A stretch of 64,000 nucleotides of DNA, taken from NCBI RefSeq assembly GCF_001983995.1, contig NZ_CP019450.1:2418001-2482000 (forward strand), in the 5' to 3' direction. Under the pieces are notes generated by a model, which was not told the DNA's origin, did no database searches, and saw only the letters and a program-made list of their open reading frames with translations. Shown here one piece after another: positions 9,793-18,158 of the stretch (the first letter of the stretch is position 1; every line of letters begins with the position of its first letter). Made by a program: the position numbers and the translations under genes. The DNA is from Halioglobus japonicus. Its GTDB lineage: Bacteria > Pseudomonadota > Gammaproteobacteria > Pseudomonadales > Halieaceae.

Positions 9793-10766
9793 TGGGTACT
9801 CTGGAGGCAGCCTGGTACCGCGGTGCCGTCTGGCTCTGGCTGTTGCGCCCACTGGAATGGCTGTATCGTATTCTCACCGCCCTGCGTCGCGGCGCCTATG
9901 GACGCGGCCTGATTCGCGCCTATCGTTGCGACCGGCCCCTGGTTATCGTCGGCAATATCACGGTGGGCGGTACGGGAAAGACGCCGGTGGTGATTGCGCT
10001 GGTTGAAGCGCTCAAGCAACGCGGCCTGCGCCCCGGCGTGGTCAGTCGTGGTTACGGTGCCACCGCCCATATCTCCGCATTTCCACACCAGGTCTCCCTG
10101 TCTTCCAACGCTAGTGATTGCGGTGACGAACCGCTGTTAATTTATCGCCGTACTGGCGTACCGGTGGTGGTGGCTCCGCGGCGCGCCGAGGCGATCAAGG
10201 CCCTGCTGGCGAACGCCGATATTGATGTGGTTATCAGTGATGATGGCTTGCAACACTATGCCATGGCCCGGGACCTGGAAATTGCCGTCATCGATGCAGA
10301 GCGTGGCCTGGGCAATGGTTTCTGTCTGCCCGCCGGGCCGCTGCGCGAGCCAAAGTCGCGTCTGAAAACGGTGGACCGGGTCATCTATCGCGGCGGCGAC
10401 GTCAGCGATTCGTCGGTGACCTACCAGCCGCAGTGCTGGGTGAATGTCAGCAGCGGGGCCATGCGCCCCCTCGATAGTTTTGTTGACGCGGCCACGTTAG
10501 CGGCGATTGCGGGTATTGGCCAGCCGCAGCAGTTTTTCGACACGCTGACCGACTTGTCGATTGCCGCCGCACAGATGGTTTTCCCTGATCACCACGACTA
10601 CTCCGCCGAAGACTTTGCCTCCCTTGAGGGGCAGACCGTTCTCATGACCGAGAAAGACGCGGTAAAATGCGCGTCGCTGGCTGGAGATGATGCCTGGTTC
10701 CTCCGTATTGATGCGGTGCTGCCGCAGTCCCTCATAGAGCGCGTCGCCGAACTCGCCCAGCGCTAA
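9792..10766 (+). CDS. lpxK: Tetraacyldisaccharide 4'-kinase LpxK
   Basis: Phosphorylates the 4' position of the lipid A disaccharide at the inner membrane. The 324-residue protein has an N-terminal amphipathic or membrane-associated segment, then the P-loop [12 protein letters not shown] near residue 54. [19 protein letters not shown] holds the catalytic aspartate region and [10 protein letters not shown] is the C-terminal family motif. It is coupled to msbA by TGATG and is followed 23 bp later by kdsB, so lipid A export, lipid A phosphorylation and KDO activation are encoded together. Confidence 0.96.
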   Translation: MGTLEAAWYRGAVWLWLLRPLEWLYRILTALRRGAYGRGLIRAYRCDRPLVIVGNITVGGTGKTPVVIALVEALKQRGLRPGVVSRGYGATAHISAFPHQVSLSSNASDCGDEPLLIYRRTGVPVVVAPRRAEAIKALLANADIDVVISDDGLQHYAMARDLEIAVIDAERGLGNGFCLPAGPLREPKSRLKTVDRVIYRGGDVSDSSVTYQPQCWVNVSSGAMRPLDSFVDAATLAAIAGIGQPQQFFDTLTDLSIAAAQMVFPDHHDYSAEDFASLEGQTVLMTEKDAVKCASLAGDDAWFLRIDAVLPQSLIERVAELAQR

Positions 10767-10789
10767 GCCAACAACGACCTGGAGTGTCT

Positions 10790-11554
10790 ATGTCTTTTTC
10801 TGTCGTCATCCCCGCACGCCATGGCTCTACCCGTTTGCCGGGCAAGCCACTGCAGGACATTGCCGGCAAACCGATGGTGCAATGGGTGTGGGAGCAAGCC
10901 TGCCAGAGCAGCGCGAGCGAGGTAATTGTCGCGACGGATGACGATCGTATCCATGCGGCGGCGATCGCCTTTGGTGCCCAGGCCTGCATGACGGACCCCG
11001 ATCACCCCTCAGGTACGGATCGCCTTCAGGAAGTGGCCGCGCTGCAGAACTGGCCCGATGAGCACATTGTGGTCAATGTGCAGGGCGACGAGCCCCTGAT
11101 TCCCCCCGCGCTGATTGATCAGGTGGCGGGCAATCTTGCCAGCCGCAACGACGCCGGTATCGCCACGCTTTGTGAGCACGTAACCAGCCTCGAAGAACTC
11201 AAGAACCCGAACGCCGTGAAGGTGGTGACTGACCAGCAGGGCATGGCGCTGTACTTCAGCCGCGCCACGCTGCCCTGGCCCAGGGATGCCTTTGCCGCCG
11301 ATGCGACGACCATGCCGGAAGGGCAGTGGTGGCGCCATATCGGTATTTACGCCTACCGCACCGCATTTTTGCATCAGTACGTGACCTGGGCGCCAGCGCC
11401 CCTGGAGCAGTTAGAGCAACTGGAGCAGTTGCGCGCCATGTACAACGGTGTGCGCATTCATGTGGAACTCGCGCAGGAGCCTGTCCCGGCTGGTGTTGAT
11501 ACACCGGAGGATCTCGACGCGGTGCGCGCCCTGTTAAAGGAGCGCAAGCTATGA
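10790..11554 (+). CDS. kdsB: CMP-KDO synthetase (3-deoxy-manno-octulosonate cytidylyltransferase)
   Basis: Activates KDO with CTP for inner-core LPS synthesis in the cytosol. The start ATG at 10790 is preceded at 6 bp by GGAG; a GTG two codons earlier is less well placed. Family motifs are [15 protein letters not shown] at the N-terminus, [19 protein letters not shown], and [12 protein letters not shown]. The product is 254 residues, normal for KdsB. A small in-protein repeat, [10 protein letters not shown], occurs near residue 206 from nearly repeated codons. The stop overlaps the next gene by four bases. Confidence 0.96.
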   Translation: MSFSVVIPARHGSTRLPGKPLQDIAGKPMVQWVWEQACQSSASEVIVATDDDRIHAAAIAFGAQACMTDPDHPSGTDRLQEVAALQNWPDEHIVVNVQGDEPLIPPALIDQVAGNLASRNDAGIATLCEHVTSLEELKNPNAVKVVTDQQGMALYFSRATLPWPRDAFAADATTMPEGQWWRHIGIYAYRTAFLHQYVTWAPAPLEQLEQLEQLRAMYNGVRIHVELAQEPVPAGVDTPEDLDAVRALLKERKL

Positions 11555-12030
11555 CCCGTGTACTCTTTGTTTGCCTGGGTAATATTTGTCGTTCGCCGAC
11601 GGCCCACGGCGTCTTTCAGTCGATGGTGGACTGTCGCGGATTGCAGAGCCGAATTGCTGTGGATTCCTGTGGCACCGGCGACTGGCATATTGGCCATGCG
11701 CCGGATAAGCGTGCAACTGCTGAGGCGGCCGAGCGCGGCTACGACCTAACGCCCCTGCGTGCCCGCCAGGTGACCGCGGCGGACTTTGACGAGTTTGATT
11801 ACATTGTGGCCATGGATAACCAAAACCTGGCCGATCTGCGCGCCATGTGTCCCACGCATTTCAGTGGTTACCTCGGCTTGTTTTTGCCCTTTGCCGCGGT
11901 AAACATCGTGGATGAAGTCCCCGACCCGTACTACGGCGGTCCGGAGGGCTTTACCCAGGTGCTCGACATGGTAGAGGCTGCCAGCGAGGGTTTGTTGGCG
12001 GAGATTGAGCGTGCAGATTCTTCACGCTGA
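11551..12030 (+). CDS. Low-molecular-weight protein tyrosine phosphatase
   Basis: A 159-residue phosphatase of the LMW-PTP family. The active-site loop CLGNICRSP (Cys9, Arg15) sits at the N-terminus and the general-acid aspartate lies in VPDPYYGG near the C-terminus. [14 protein letters not shown] is also typical. Such enzymes dephosphorylate tyrosine kinases in polysaccharide export or small phosphometabolites; the substrate cannot be read here because no bacterial tyrosine kinase gene is nearby. It overlaps kdsB by 4 bp upstream and murB downstream, so it is in the same transcript. Confidence 0.93.
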   Translation: MTRVLFVCLGNICRSPTAHGVFQSMVDCRGLQSRIAVDSCGTGDWHIGHAPDKRATAEAAERGYDLTPLRARQVTAADFDEFDYIVAMDNQNLADLRAMCPTHFSGYLGLFLPFAAVNIVDEVPDPYYGGPEGFTQVLDMVEAASEGLLAEIERADSSR

Positions 12031-13033
12031 GTCACTCAAACAGCGCAATACCCTGCATCTGGATGCCCGTGCGCAGCTATTGGTGAGCGCCGCTGATGAG
12101 CGGGAAGTGATTGCAGCGCTGGATTACGCCCGGGCCCAGGGGCTGCCTGTGGTGCCGATGGGTGAGGGCAGTAACGTGGTGTTGGCCGGTGATCTCGCCG
12201 CACTTGTGCTGTGCCAGAGCGCGCAGCAGATTCAGTTGCTGGCTGAGCACACTGACGCGGTGAGACTGCGGGTCAGCGCCGGTTACGGATGGCATGCGCT
12301 GGTGCAGGCTTGTCTTGCGCGCGGCTGGCATGGCCTGGAAAACCTGGCCCTGATTCCGGGGCAGGCAGGTGCGGCCCCCATCCAGAATATTGGGGCCTAT
12401 GGCGTAGAGGTTGAACGCTTTGTCGAAGCTGTGCACGGCGTGTACATTGAAACCGGTGAGGCGTTTGTGTTCTCGACTGGCGAATGTCAGTTCGGCTACC
12501 GGGACAGTATTTTCAAGCGCAACTTACGCGACAAAGCGGTGGTCACCGCCATCGATTTGCGCCTGTCTACGCGCCGCCAGGTACACGTGGTGTACCCGGC
12601 CCTGGAGCAGGAACTACAGAGTAGGGGCGTCGATGATCCCGCACCGGTCGATGTTTTCGATGCGGTGGTGGCGGTGCGCAGCCGGCGCTTGCCCGACCCG
12701 GCGCGTGAGCCCAATGCCGGTAGCTTTTTTAAAAACCCCGTCATCGGTGGCGATCAGGCCCATGCCTTGCGCCAGGCCGCGCCGGCCATGCCCGCATACG
12801 AGCAAGCCGATGGCAGCGTTAAACTGGCCGCAGCCTGGTTGATCGAGCAGTGTGGTTTCAAGGGACATCGCGAGGGCGACGTGGGTATGCACGGCGATCA
12901 CGCACTGGTGTTGGTGAACTCAGGTAGTGCTACCGGCAAAGAAGTTCTGGCTTATGCCGGCGTTGTGATTGACGCGGTGCGAGAGCGTTTTGGCGTTGCC
13001 TTGGAGATGGAACCCAGGGTGTACGGCACCTGA
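12011..13033 (+). CDS. murB: UDP-N-acetylenolpyruvoylglucosamine reductase MurB
   Basis: FAD enzyme that reduces the enolpyruvyl group to give UDP-MurNAc for peptidoglycan. GTG at 12011 is chosen because GGCGGAG lies 7 bp before it; a TTG at 12005 is also in frame. Motifs are VPMGEGSNVVL, LIPGQAGAAPIQNIGAYGVE (FAD binding), CQFGYRDSIFK, NAGSFFKNPV with the catalytic serine, and AAWLIEQCGFKG. The protein is about 340 residues and resembles the type I (E. coli-like) MurB. The start lies inside the phosphatase gene. Confidence 0.95.
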   Translation: MQILHAESLKQRNTLHLDARAQLLVSAADEREVIAALDYARAQGLPVVPMGEGSNVVLAGDLAALVLCQSAQQIQLLAEHTDAVRLRVSAGYGWHALVQACLARGWHGLENLALIPGQAGAAPIQNIGAYGVEVERFVEAVHGVYIETGEAFVFSTGECQFGYRDSIFKRNLRDKAVVTAIDLRLSTRRQVHVVYPALEQELQSRGVDDPAPVDVFDAVVAVRSRRLPDPAREPNAGSFFKNPVIGGDQAHALRQAAPAMPAYEQADGSVKLAAAWLIEQCGFKGHREGDVGMHGDHALVLVNSGSATGKEVLAYAGVVIDAVRERFGVALEMEPRVYGT

Positions 13034-13034
13034 T

Positions 13035-14861
13035 ATGAGCAGCTTTGATCACAAGGCATTCCTGAAAACCCTGACCACGCGGCCGGGGGTTTACCAGATG
13101 TACGATGAGGCGGCTAAGTTGCTGTACGTGGGCAAGGCCAAGAACTTGCGCAATCGCGTGGGGAGCTATTTTCGCGCCAGCGGGCTGACCGACAAAACCG
13201 TTGCATTGGTTAATCGCATCGCCGAGATCCAGGTGACGGTGACCTCCACGGAGGTGGATGCGCTGCTGCTGGAACACAACCTGATCAAGACGCACCAACC
13301 GCCTTATAACATCCTCCTCAAGGATGATAAGTCCTACCCCTACATTTACATGAGCGGCGACACGTTCCCGCGCATCAGTCTGCACCGGGGTGCCCAGCGC
13401 AAAAAAGGCCGCTACTTCGGCCCTTATCCTAGTGCGGGCGCTGTGCGTGAATCCCTGCATTTCATGCAGAAAGTCTTCAAGGTGCGGCAGTGCGAAGACA
13501 GCTACTTTCGCAATCGTTCCCGGCCGTGCCTGCAATACCAGATCGATCGCTGTACGGCACCCTGTGTCGACCTGGTCAGCGAGGCCGACTACGCCGAGCA
13601 GGTAGAGAACACCAGCCTTTTCCTCAAAGGTAAGTCGCAGCAGCTTATGGTGCGGTTGGCGGACGATATGGAAAAAGCGGCGGCAGAACTCGAGTACGAG
13701 AAAGCCGCGGTGTTTCGCGACCAGCTGGCGCAGCTGCAACAGGTTCAGGCCAGCCAGGGCATTGAGGGCGTACAGGGCGACTTGGATATCATGGCGGCGG
13801 CGGTATCTGCCGGGCGCGCCTGTGTGCAGGTGTTGTTCGTGCGCGGCGCAAGAGTGCTGGGCAGTAAAACCTACTATCCGCCCCTGAAACTGGAAGAGAC
13901 CCCGGCCATGGTGCTGGAGGCCTTTTTGCCGCAGTACTACCTGAACGGTTCGCGCGCGATACCCGGTGAAGTGATCGTCAACGCCTTGCCCGACGACGCC
14001 GAAACGCTCGCCGAGGCGCTGTCTGTGCAAGCGGAGCGCAAGGTAAAGCTGCGCAGCCGCGTGCGCGATGCCAGGGCGCGCTGGCTGCGCCTTGCCGTGC
14101 AAACCGCGGAGACCAATCTCCAGTCGCATCTCGCTGACCGCCAGACGGTGCTCAGCCGCCTGGAGAACCTGCAGGACATTCTGCAACTGCCGGAACTCCC
14201 TGAACGCATGGAGTGTTTCGATATCAGCCACAGTTCGGGTGAAGCCACCGTGGCGTCCTGTGTGGTGTTTGACCAGAACGGCCCGCGCAAGAGCGATTAC
14301 CGCAAGTTCAATATTGAGGGCATTACCGGTGGCGACGATTACGCCGCCATGCAGCAGGCCCTGGAGCGCCGCTTCAAGCGCCTTAAGTCAGGCGAGGGCG
14401 CCCAGCCGGATATCCTGTTTATCGACGGCGGTAAGGGGCAGGTCACCCAGGCCATGGAAGTGCTGCAGGAGCTGCAGATCTCTGGTGTAGAGGTGATTGG
14501 CGTGGCCAAGGGCGTGACACGCAAGGCAGGCTTTGAAACGCTCATCGATGGCAGCACCGGGCGCGAGTGGCAATTGCCAGGTGACAGCCCGGCGCTGCAT
14601 CTGATTCAACAGGTTCGCGACGAGGCACACCGCTTTGCGATTACCGGACACCGCGCGCGGCGTGACAAGAGCCGGCAGCGGTCAGTGCTGGAAGATATCC
14701 CCGGCGTGGGGGCCAAGCGCCGGCGGGAATTATTGCGGCACTTTGGCAGCGCCCAGGGTGTGGTGAACGCCAATGTTGAGGAACTGCAGAAAATTTCGGG
14801 AATTAGTGCCACAATGGCGCAACAGATATACGACCACTTGCACGGGAATACGGGGCATTGA
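13035..14861 (+). CDS. uvrC: UvrABC excinuclease subunit C
   Basis: Makes the two incisions around bulky DNA lesions during nucleotide excision repair. ATG 13035 directly follows the murB stop; an upstream in-frame start (12969) would lie within murB and is not needed. Order of domains: GIY-YIG nuclease (PGVYQMYDEAAKLLYVGKAK), the cysteine region around QCEDSYFRNRSRPCLQYQID, UVR motif for UvrB contact (LEYEKAAVFRDQLAQL), RNase H-like nuclease with ECFDISHSSGE and FIDGGKGQ, then helix-hairpin-helix repeats (IPGVGAKRRRELLRHFGS). About 608 residues, normal length. It overlaps pgsA by 4 bp, the common uvrC-pgsA arrangement. Confidence 0.96.
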   Translation: MSSFDHKAFLKTLTTRPGVYQMYDEAAKLLYVGKAKNLRNRVGSYFRASGLTDKTVALVNRIAEIQVTVTSTEVDALLLEHNLIKTHQPPYNILLKDDKSYPYIYMSGDTFPRISLHRGAQRKKGRYFGPYPSAGAVRESLHFMQKVFKVRQCEDSYFRNRSRPCLQYQIDRCTAPCVDLVSEADYAEQVENTSLFLKGKSQQLMVRLADDMEKAAAELEYEKAAVFRDQLAQLQQVQASQGIEGVQGDLDIMAAAVSAGRACVQVLFVRGARVLGSKTYYPPLKLEETPAMVLEAFLPQYYLNGSRAIPGEVIVNALPDDAETLAEALSVQAERKVKLRSRVRDARARWLRLAVQTAETNLQSHLADRQTVLSRLENLQDILQLPELPERMECFDISHSSGEATVASCVVFDQNGPRKSDYRKFNIEGITGGDDYAAMQQALERRFKRLKSGEGAQPDILFIDGGKGQVTQAMEVLQELQISGVEVIGVAKGVTRKAGFETLIDGSTGREWQLPGDSPALHLIQQVRDEAHRFAITGHRARRDKSRQRSVLEDIPGVGAKRRRELLRHFGSAQGVVNANVEELQKISGISATMAQQIYDHLHGNTGH

Positions 14862-15430
14862 AACTCAACATACCGAACGCACTGACACTGCTGCGAATCT
14901 GCCTGATCCCGGTGTTGGTGGTGGTGTTCTATCTCCCGTTCAACAATCACCTGTTGGTGGCAGCCGTCATCTTTGCCGTCGCGGCCATTACCGACTGGGT
15001 TGACGGCTACCTTGCCCGGCGGCTGGGACAGACCACGGCATTCGGCGCGTTTCTCGACCCCGTCGCCGACAAGCTCATGGTGGCCGTGGCACTGGTACTC
15101 CTGGTGGAACGCCACGACACGCTGCTGTTCACCCTGGCGGCTTGTGTCATCATCGGCCGGGAAATTGTGGTGTCGGCATTGCGGGAGTGGATGGCCGAGC
15201 TAGGGGCGCGTACTTCGGTGGCTGTGTCCTACGTCGGCAAGGTGAAAACCGCCTTCCAGATGGTGGCGATTACGGCCCTGTTGGCCATCAATCCGCAGAC
15301 GAATGAGAGCTGGTTACTGGCCCTCAGCTACGTGGTGCTGTATATCGCCGCGATTCTGACCCTGTGGTCCATGTTTATCTACCTGAAAGCGGCCTGGATC
15401 GTGATGAAAGAGCGCGATAATTCTTTTTAA
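14858..15430 (+). CDS. pgsA: CDP-diacylglycerol-glycerol-3-phosphate 3-phosphatidyltransferase PgsA
   Basis: Integral membrane enzyme making phosphatidylglycerol phosphate. The CDP-alcohol phosphotransferase signature is visible as DWVDGYLARRLGQTTAFGAFLDPVADK, with the expected aspartates (D-G-x2-A-R-x8-G-x3-D-x3-D). Further helices follow and the basic residues near the C-terminus fit the family. The start is TTG at 14858 overlapping the uvrC TGA; the N-terminus then reads MKLNIPNALTLLRI as in homologues. 190 residues. Confidence 0.94.
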   Translation: MKLNIPNALTLLRICLIPVLVVVFYLPFNNHLLVAAVIFAVAAITDWVDGYLARRLGQTTAFGAFLDPVADKLMVAVALVLLVERHDTLLFTLAACVIIGREIVVSALREWMAELGARTSVAVSYVGKVKTAFQMVAITALLAINPQTNESWLLALSYVVLYIAAILTLWSMFIYLKAAWIVMKERDNSF

Positions 15431-15464
15431 TTCAGCGCCTTGCAGGATTTTTTTGGATAATTGG

Positions 15465-15492
15465 TTGACACCGGGCGCCCGGTGCATACAAT
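15465..15492 (+). promoter_or_regulatory. Sigma-70-type promoter for the tRNA-Gly/tRNA-Cys unit
   Basis: TTGACA at 15465-15470 and TACAAT at 15487-15492 with a 16-bp spacer, followed by a GC-rich discriminator (AGGCGCC) typical of stringently controlled stable-RNA promoters. The spacer begins with a perfect 12-bp palindrome, CCGGGCGCCCGG (15471-15482). The first tRNA begins about 55 bp after the -10. Confidence 0.8.
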
Positions 15493-15546
15493 AGGCGCCT
15501 CTTGAACGTGCACGGTCTTACCGACACGCTTTAAGGAAGTTGAATT

Positions 15547-15622
15547 GCGGGAATAGCTCAGTTGGTAGAGCGCAACCTTGCCAAGGTTGAGGTCGCCGGT
15601 TCGAACCCGGTTTCCCGCTCCA
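15547..15622 (+). tRNA. tRNA-Gly (GCC)
   Basis: A 76-base cloverleaf: acceptor GCGGGAA pairing with TTCCCGC, D-arm with AGCTCAGTTGGTAGAGC, anticodon loop TTGCCAA (anticodon GCC), T-arm GGTTCGAACCC, encoded CCA end. It lies downstream of the TTGACA/TACAAT promoter. Confidence 0.97.
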
Positions 15623-15687
15623 ATTTCCTCGCATCTCTCCTGATGCAATGAGGGTTGAGGAGTTCGAAGTGGTCCGCCACCCCGGCC

Positions 15688-15706
15688 GTTTCCCACTCCA
15701 ATTTCC
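15688..15706 (+). repeat. Partial copy of the tRNA-Gly 3' end
   Basis: The last bases of tRNA-Gly plus its flank (15610-15628) recur here with 18 of 19 identical bases (one G to A change, inside the acceptor arm). The copy starts 78 bases after the original, about one tRNA length. It has no matching 5' half, so it is a remnant or an echo repeat rather than a second tRNA. Confidence 0.8.
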
Positions 15707-15736
15707 TTTCCCCAGACTGGTTCTCAGTCGCGATAT

Positions 15737-15810
15737 GGCTCGGTGGCAGAGTGGTTATGCAGCGGACTGCAACTCCGTGTACGCCGGTTCGATTCCGACC
15801 CGAGCCTCCA
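15737..15810 (+). tRNA. tRNA-Cys (GCA)
   Basis: A 74-base cloverleaf with acceptor GGCTCGG/CCGAGCC, anticodon loop CTGCAAC (GCA), T-arm GGTTCGATTCC and encoded CCA. It lies 114 bp after tRNA-Gly and is probably cotranscribed with it. Confidence 0.97.
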
Positions 15811-15865
15811 TATCTTTACTGGTTCCGACAGCGCGCAAGTATGCACGCCGGCCAGTGTCGGACCA

Positions 15866-15891
15866 TCGACCCCGACCCGAGCCTCCATATC
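15866..15891 (+). repeat. Partial copy of the tRNA-Cys 3' end
   Basis: Positions 15789-15814 (T-loop through CCA plus four flanking bases) recur here with 24 of 26 matches; the last 20 bases are identical. The offset is 77 bases, nearly the same as for the tRNA-Gly echo. No complete second cloverleaf can be folded. Confidence 0.82.
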
Positions 15892-16003
15892 CCTTTAGAA
15901 TTTCCCAAGATTTCGACACGGGTTTCTCCACCTGAGCCCCGCCATTTGCTGGCTGCTAAAAATAGACATAGTATATGCCAATAAAATCACAACGGAGAAA
16001 CAT

Positions 16004-16618
16004 ATGTCGTCTTTACCGCTGGCTGTACTCGAACAACAAATATCAGCCCAATTGATCGAGGGAGCCTACCTGGTGACCACAGGCCGGGAGCTCGTGATGG
16101 AGGTTGTCGATGCGGCTACGGGGCTGGTATGGATGTCCACCGTGCCGGTTACCGTAGAGTACTTTCATAATCTGGCACTCGATGAAGGCTTGTCCAAAGT
16201 GGGCATTGCCTCAGCCTCAATGGATAGCGCTGGTTTTCAATGCTCCCCCGGGCGTGAGGGCGAGGCGGTGCTGACACGAGAAATCGACGGCAAGAGCTAC
16301 ATTAACGTGGCGCGACCAATGGCGCCGAAAATGCCCACCAAGCCAGGTGGGCCGATAGAAATTGAGGTGGATAAGCACCACGTGCTTGGCTTCGAGGCGG
16401 GGCGCACGTTAGCCATATTGCGCCTGCCAGAGGGTGATTTCGTTGAAGTGGTAGGCGACAACGATCAAGACGACGCGCTGGTGCTGCCCGATGGCGCCGA
16501 ACTCATCACTATTGAGCTGGCGGCACCCTGGGTGGTAGCGCTGCCTGCACCGACCCGGGCCTTTTTCTGGATGGAACAGGGCATGCGCAGCTTTCAGGGG
16601 CCGGTGAGATTACCCTGA
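16004..16618 (+). CDS. Hypothetical protein, 204 residues
   Basis: I do not recognise the family. The start is well supported: CGGAGAA sits 6-7 bp before ATG. There is no signal peptide or membrane helix, and the composition is acidic to neutral with many beta-prone stretches, such as LVMEVVDAATGLVWMSTVPV. A proline/lysine turn, MAPKMPTKPGGP, lies in the middle. It looks like a soluble cytoplasmic protein of one or two small beta domains. It stands between the tRNA unit and another unknown gene on the same strand; the 120-bp gap to that gene suggests a separate ribosome entry. Confidence 0.78.
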   Translation: MSSLPLAVLEQQISAQLIEGAYLVTTGRELVMEVVDAATGLVWMSTVPVTVEYFHNLALDEGLSKVGIASASMDSAGFQCSPGREGEAVLTREIDGKSYINVARPMAPKMPTKPGGPIEIEVDKHHVLGFEAGRTLAILRLPEGDFVEVVGDNDQDDALVLPDGAELITIELAAPWVVALPAPTRAFFWMEQGMRSFQGPVRLP

Positions 16619-16738
16619 TTGCACTCACGCGGGCCTATGCCAGGTAAGTGCCGGGGAGATTGTGTAAAAAACAGACTTCTATACAATGCAGCGCTCGCTC
16701 AATGGGAGCTCAGGCCTCCCACAACGTGCCGATGCCCA

Positions 16739-17269
16739 ATGACCGATATCGTCCGAGAAACTGATCAAGCCAAGTACAATCGCGTGCTCGCCGCCATGGC
16801 CGGTGCAGGCGCCATTTACGTGGGCTCTGCCGCTGCCAATTCACAGATGGTGGTGACCCGCGATCGCCTGGGGGCGAACCCATTGAAAGCGCTGCTGGAA
16901 CCTTATCTGCGCGGACAGACTTCGCTTGCAGGGGTTATGTCACTGGCGGATGGCCGATTTGCGGTGTTCTGGCACAGCGATGTGCCGCAGGGGCCCTTAA
17001 GCGATGCGCTCGGTGATCGGGCGGATCACCTCTACTGGGACAGCGACGCGGGACAATTTATCGGAGCCGATGCTATATGGCCCGCTGACTATGTCTTTGG
17101 CCAGTTTCTGTTGCTGGTCAGTCTTGGGGAAATCAAGCTTCCCCAGGTGTCTGGTCAGGTGTTCTGCCCGTTCTGTGGCGATCATCACGAGCCCAGGGGG
17201 ACGGTGACGCATTGCCCTCGTATGCAGGATGATTTCGCCAAGTTTTCGGTGGTGCTAGACCTGCACTGA
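16739..17269 (+). CDS. Hypothetical protein with a C-terminal cysteine/histidine cluster
   Basis: Unrecognised 176-residue soluble protein. The open frame runs upstream to 16619, but ATG 16739 (MTDIVRETDQAKYNRVLAAM) gives the more natural N-terminus. The C-terminal part contains CPFCGDHHE and then THCP about ten residues later, a spacing that could bind zinc. The middle, LADGRFAVFWHSDVPQGPLSDALGD in sense, is unremarkable. The last 15 bases overlap the convergent sirtuin gene. Confidence 0.7.
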   Translation: MTDIVRETDQAKYNRVLAAMAGAGAIYVGSAAANSQMVVTRDRLGANPLKALLEPYLRGQTSLAGVMSLADGRFAVFWHSDVPQGPLSDALGDRADHLYWDSDAGQFIGADAIWPADYVFGQFLLLVSLGEIKLPQVSGQVFCPFCGDHHEPRGTVTHCPRMQDDFAKFSVVLDLH

Positions 17270-18076
17270 CGCAAACGCCTCGGCCGCTGTCTGGGCGATG
17301 CGCATATCGGCAATGTCGTCCGCGCGGGTCTTGCCGGGATTTACAATCACCAGCGGTAAGCCCAGCTCTTTGGCGCGGCGACAGAATCGATATCCCGAAT
17401 ACACCTGTAACGAGCTGCCCACCACGAGTAGGGCGTCTGCCCGATCCAGTGCCGCATTGCAGGAATCGTGACGTGCCGGCGGAATGCTGCCACCAAAGAA
17501 CACGACATCCGGAATCAGTACGCCGGTGCACCGTGCACAGGATGGAATTTCAAAACGTGCCAGTGTGTCATCTGGCAAATCCCGGTCGCCATCGGGGCGG
17601 GCCTCGCCGCTGTCTGCGCTCAGCCAGGGGTTGGCGCTGGCCAGTGTCTCCTGCAGGCTTTCGCGGCTGGCCAAGGCACCGCAATCCAGGCAGCGCACCC
17701 GGTCCAGCCTGCCGTGCAAGTCGATGACCCTGCGACTGCCGGCACGTTGGTGCAGCCGGTCCACATTTTGGGTAACCAGCAATTCCAGCTGGCCCTTTTT
17801 TTCCAGTTTTTGCAGCGCGCAGTGTGCCTCGTTGGGTGATGCATCGCGCACCGCGGGCCAGCCAAGGGTTGACCGCGCCCAGTAGCGCTTGCGGGTGCTC
17901 TCCCGGGTTAGGAAATCGCGGTGTTGAATGGGTTTGCGATACAACCAACTGCCATTCTCATCGCGATAGGTGGGGAGCCCCGACGGGGCGCTTATGCCTG
18001 CCCCCGTGAGCACCAGTAGATTGCTGTGTGCGGCAAGAAAATGTGCGAGTGCGTCGTGGCTGTCTGTCATTGTCAT
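17255..18076 (-). CDS. Sir2-family NAD-dependent protein deacylase
   Basis: Removes acyl groups from lysines using NAD+. The motifs are in order: GAGISAPSGLPTYRD (NAD binding), TQNVDRLHQRAGS, the catalytic-histidine loop LHGRLDRVRCLDC, and a zinc site of CLDC and CARC about 65 residues apart. VVFFGGSIPP and LLVVGSSLQVYSG follow. About 273 residues; the form resembles class II (SIRT4-like) sirtuins rather than E. coli CobB. The frame extends to 18238 but that overlaps the divergent epimerase gene. ATG 18076 or 18070 is preferred, though neither has a clear Shine-Dalgarno; a TATACT at 18088-18083 lies only 7 bp before it, so the mRNA might be leaderless (inference). Confidence 0.9.
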   Translation of the reverse strand: MTMTDSHDALAHFLAAHSNLLVLTGAGISAPSGLPTYRDENGSWLYRKPIQHRDFLTRESTRKRYWARSTLGWPAVRDASPNEAHCALQKLEKKGQLELLVTQNVDRLHQRAGSRRVIDLHGRLDRVRCLDCGALASRESLQETLASANPWLSADSGEARPDGDRDLPDDTLARFEIPSCARCTGVLIPDVVFFGGSIPPARHDSCNAALDRADALLVVGSSLQVYSGYRFCRRAKELGLPLVIVNPGKTRADDIADMRIAQTAAEAFASVQV

Positions 18077-18158
18077 ACTGTTAGTATACGTAGCGTTTCG
18101 ACAATGGATGCAGTGATCCACAGACGTGGGTTGACGTATAATTTCTCGAGGAGGATGT

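Noticed and set aside
12930..14231. 433-codon frame on the minus strand across uvrC
   Set aside because: It is antisense to an intact, well-conserved uvrC, has no family features and is of the type GC-rich genes often produce.
15624..15706. A second tRNA-Gly gene
   Set aside because: Only the 3' strand of the acceptor and part of the flank are present; no cloverleaf forms.
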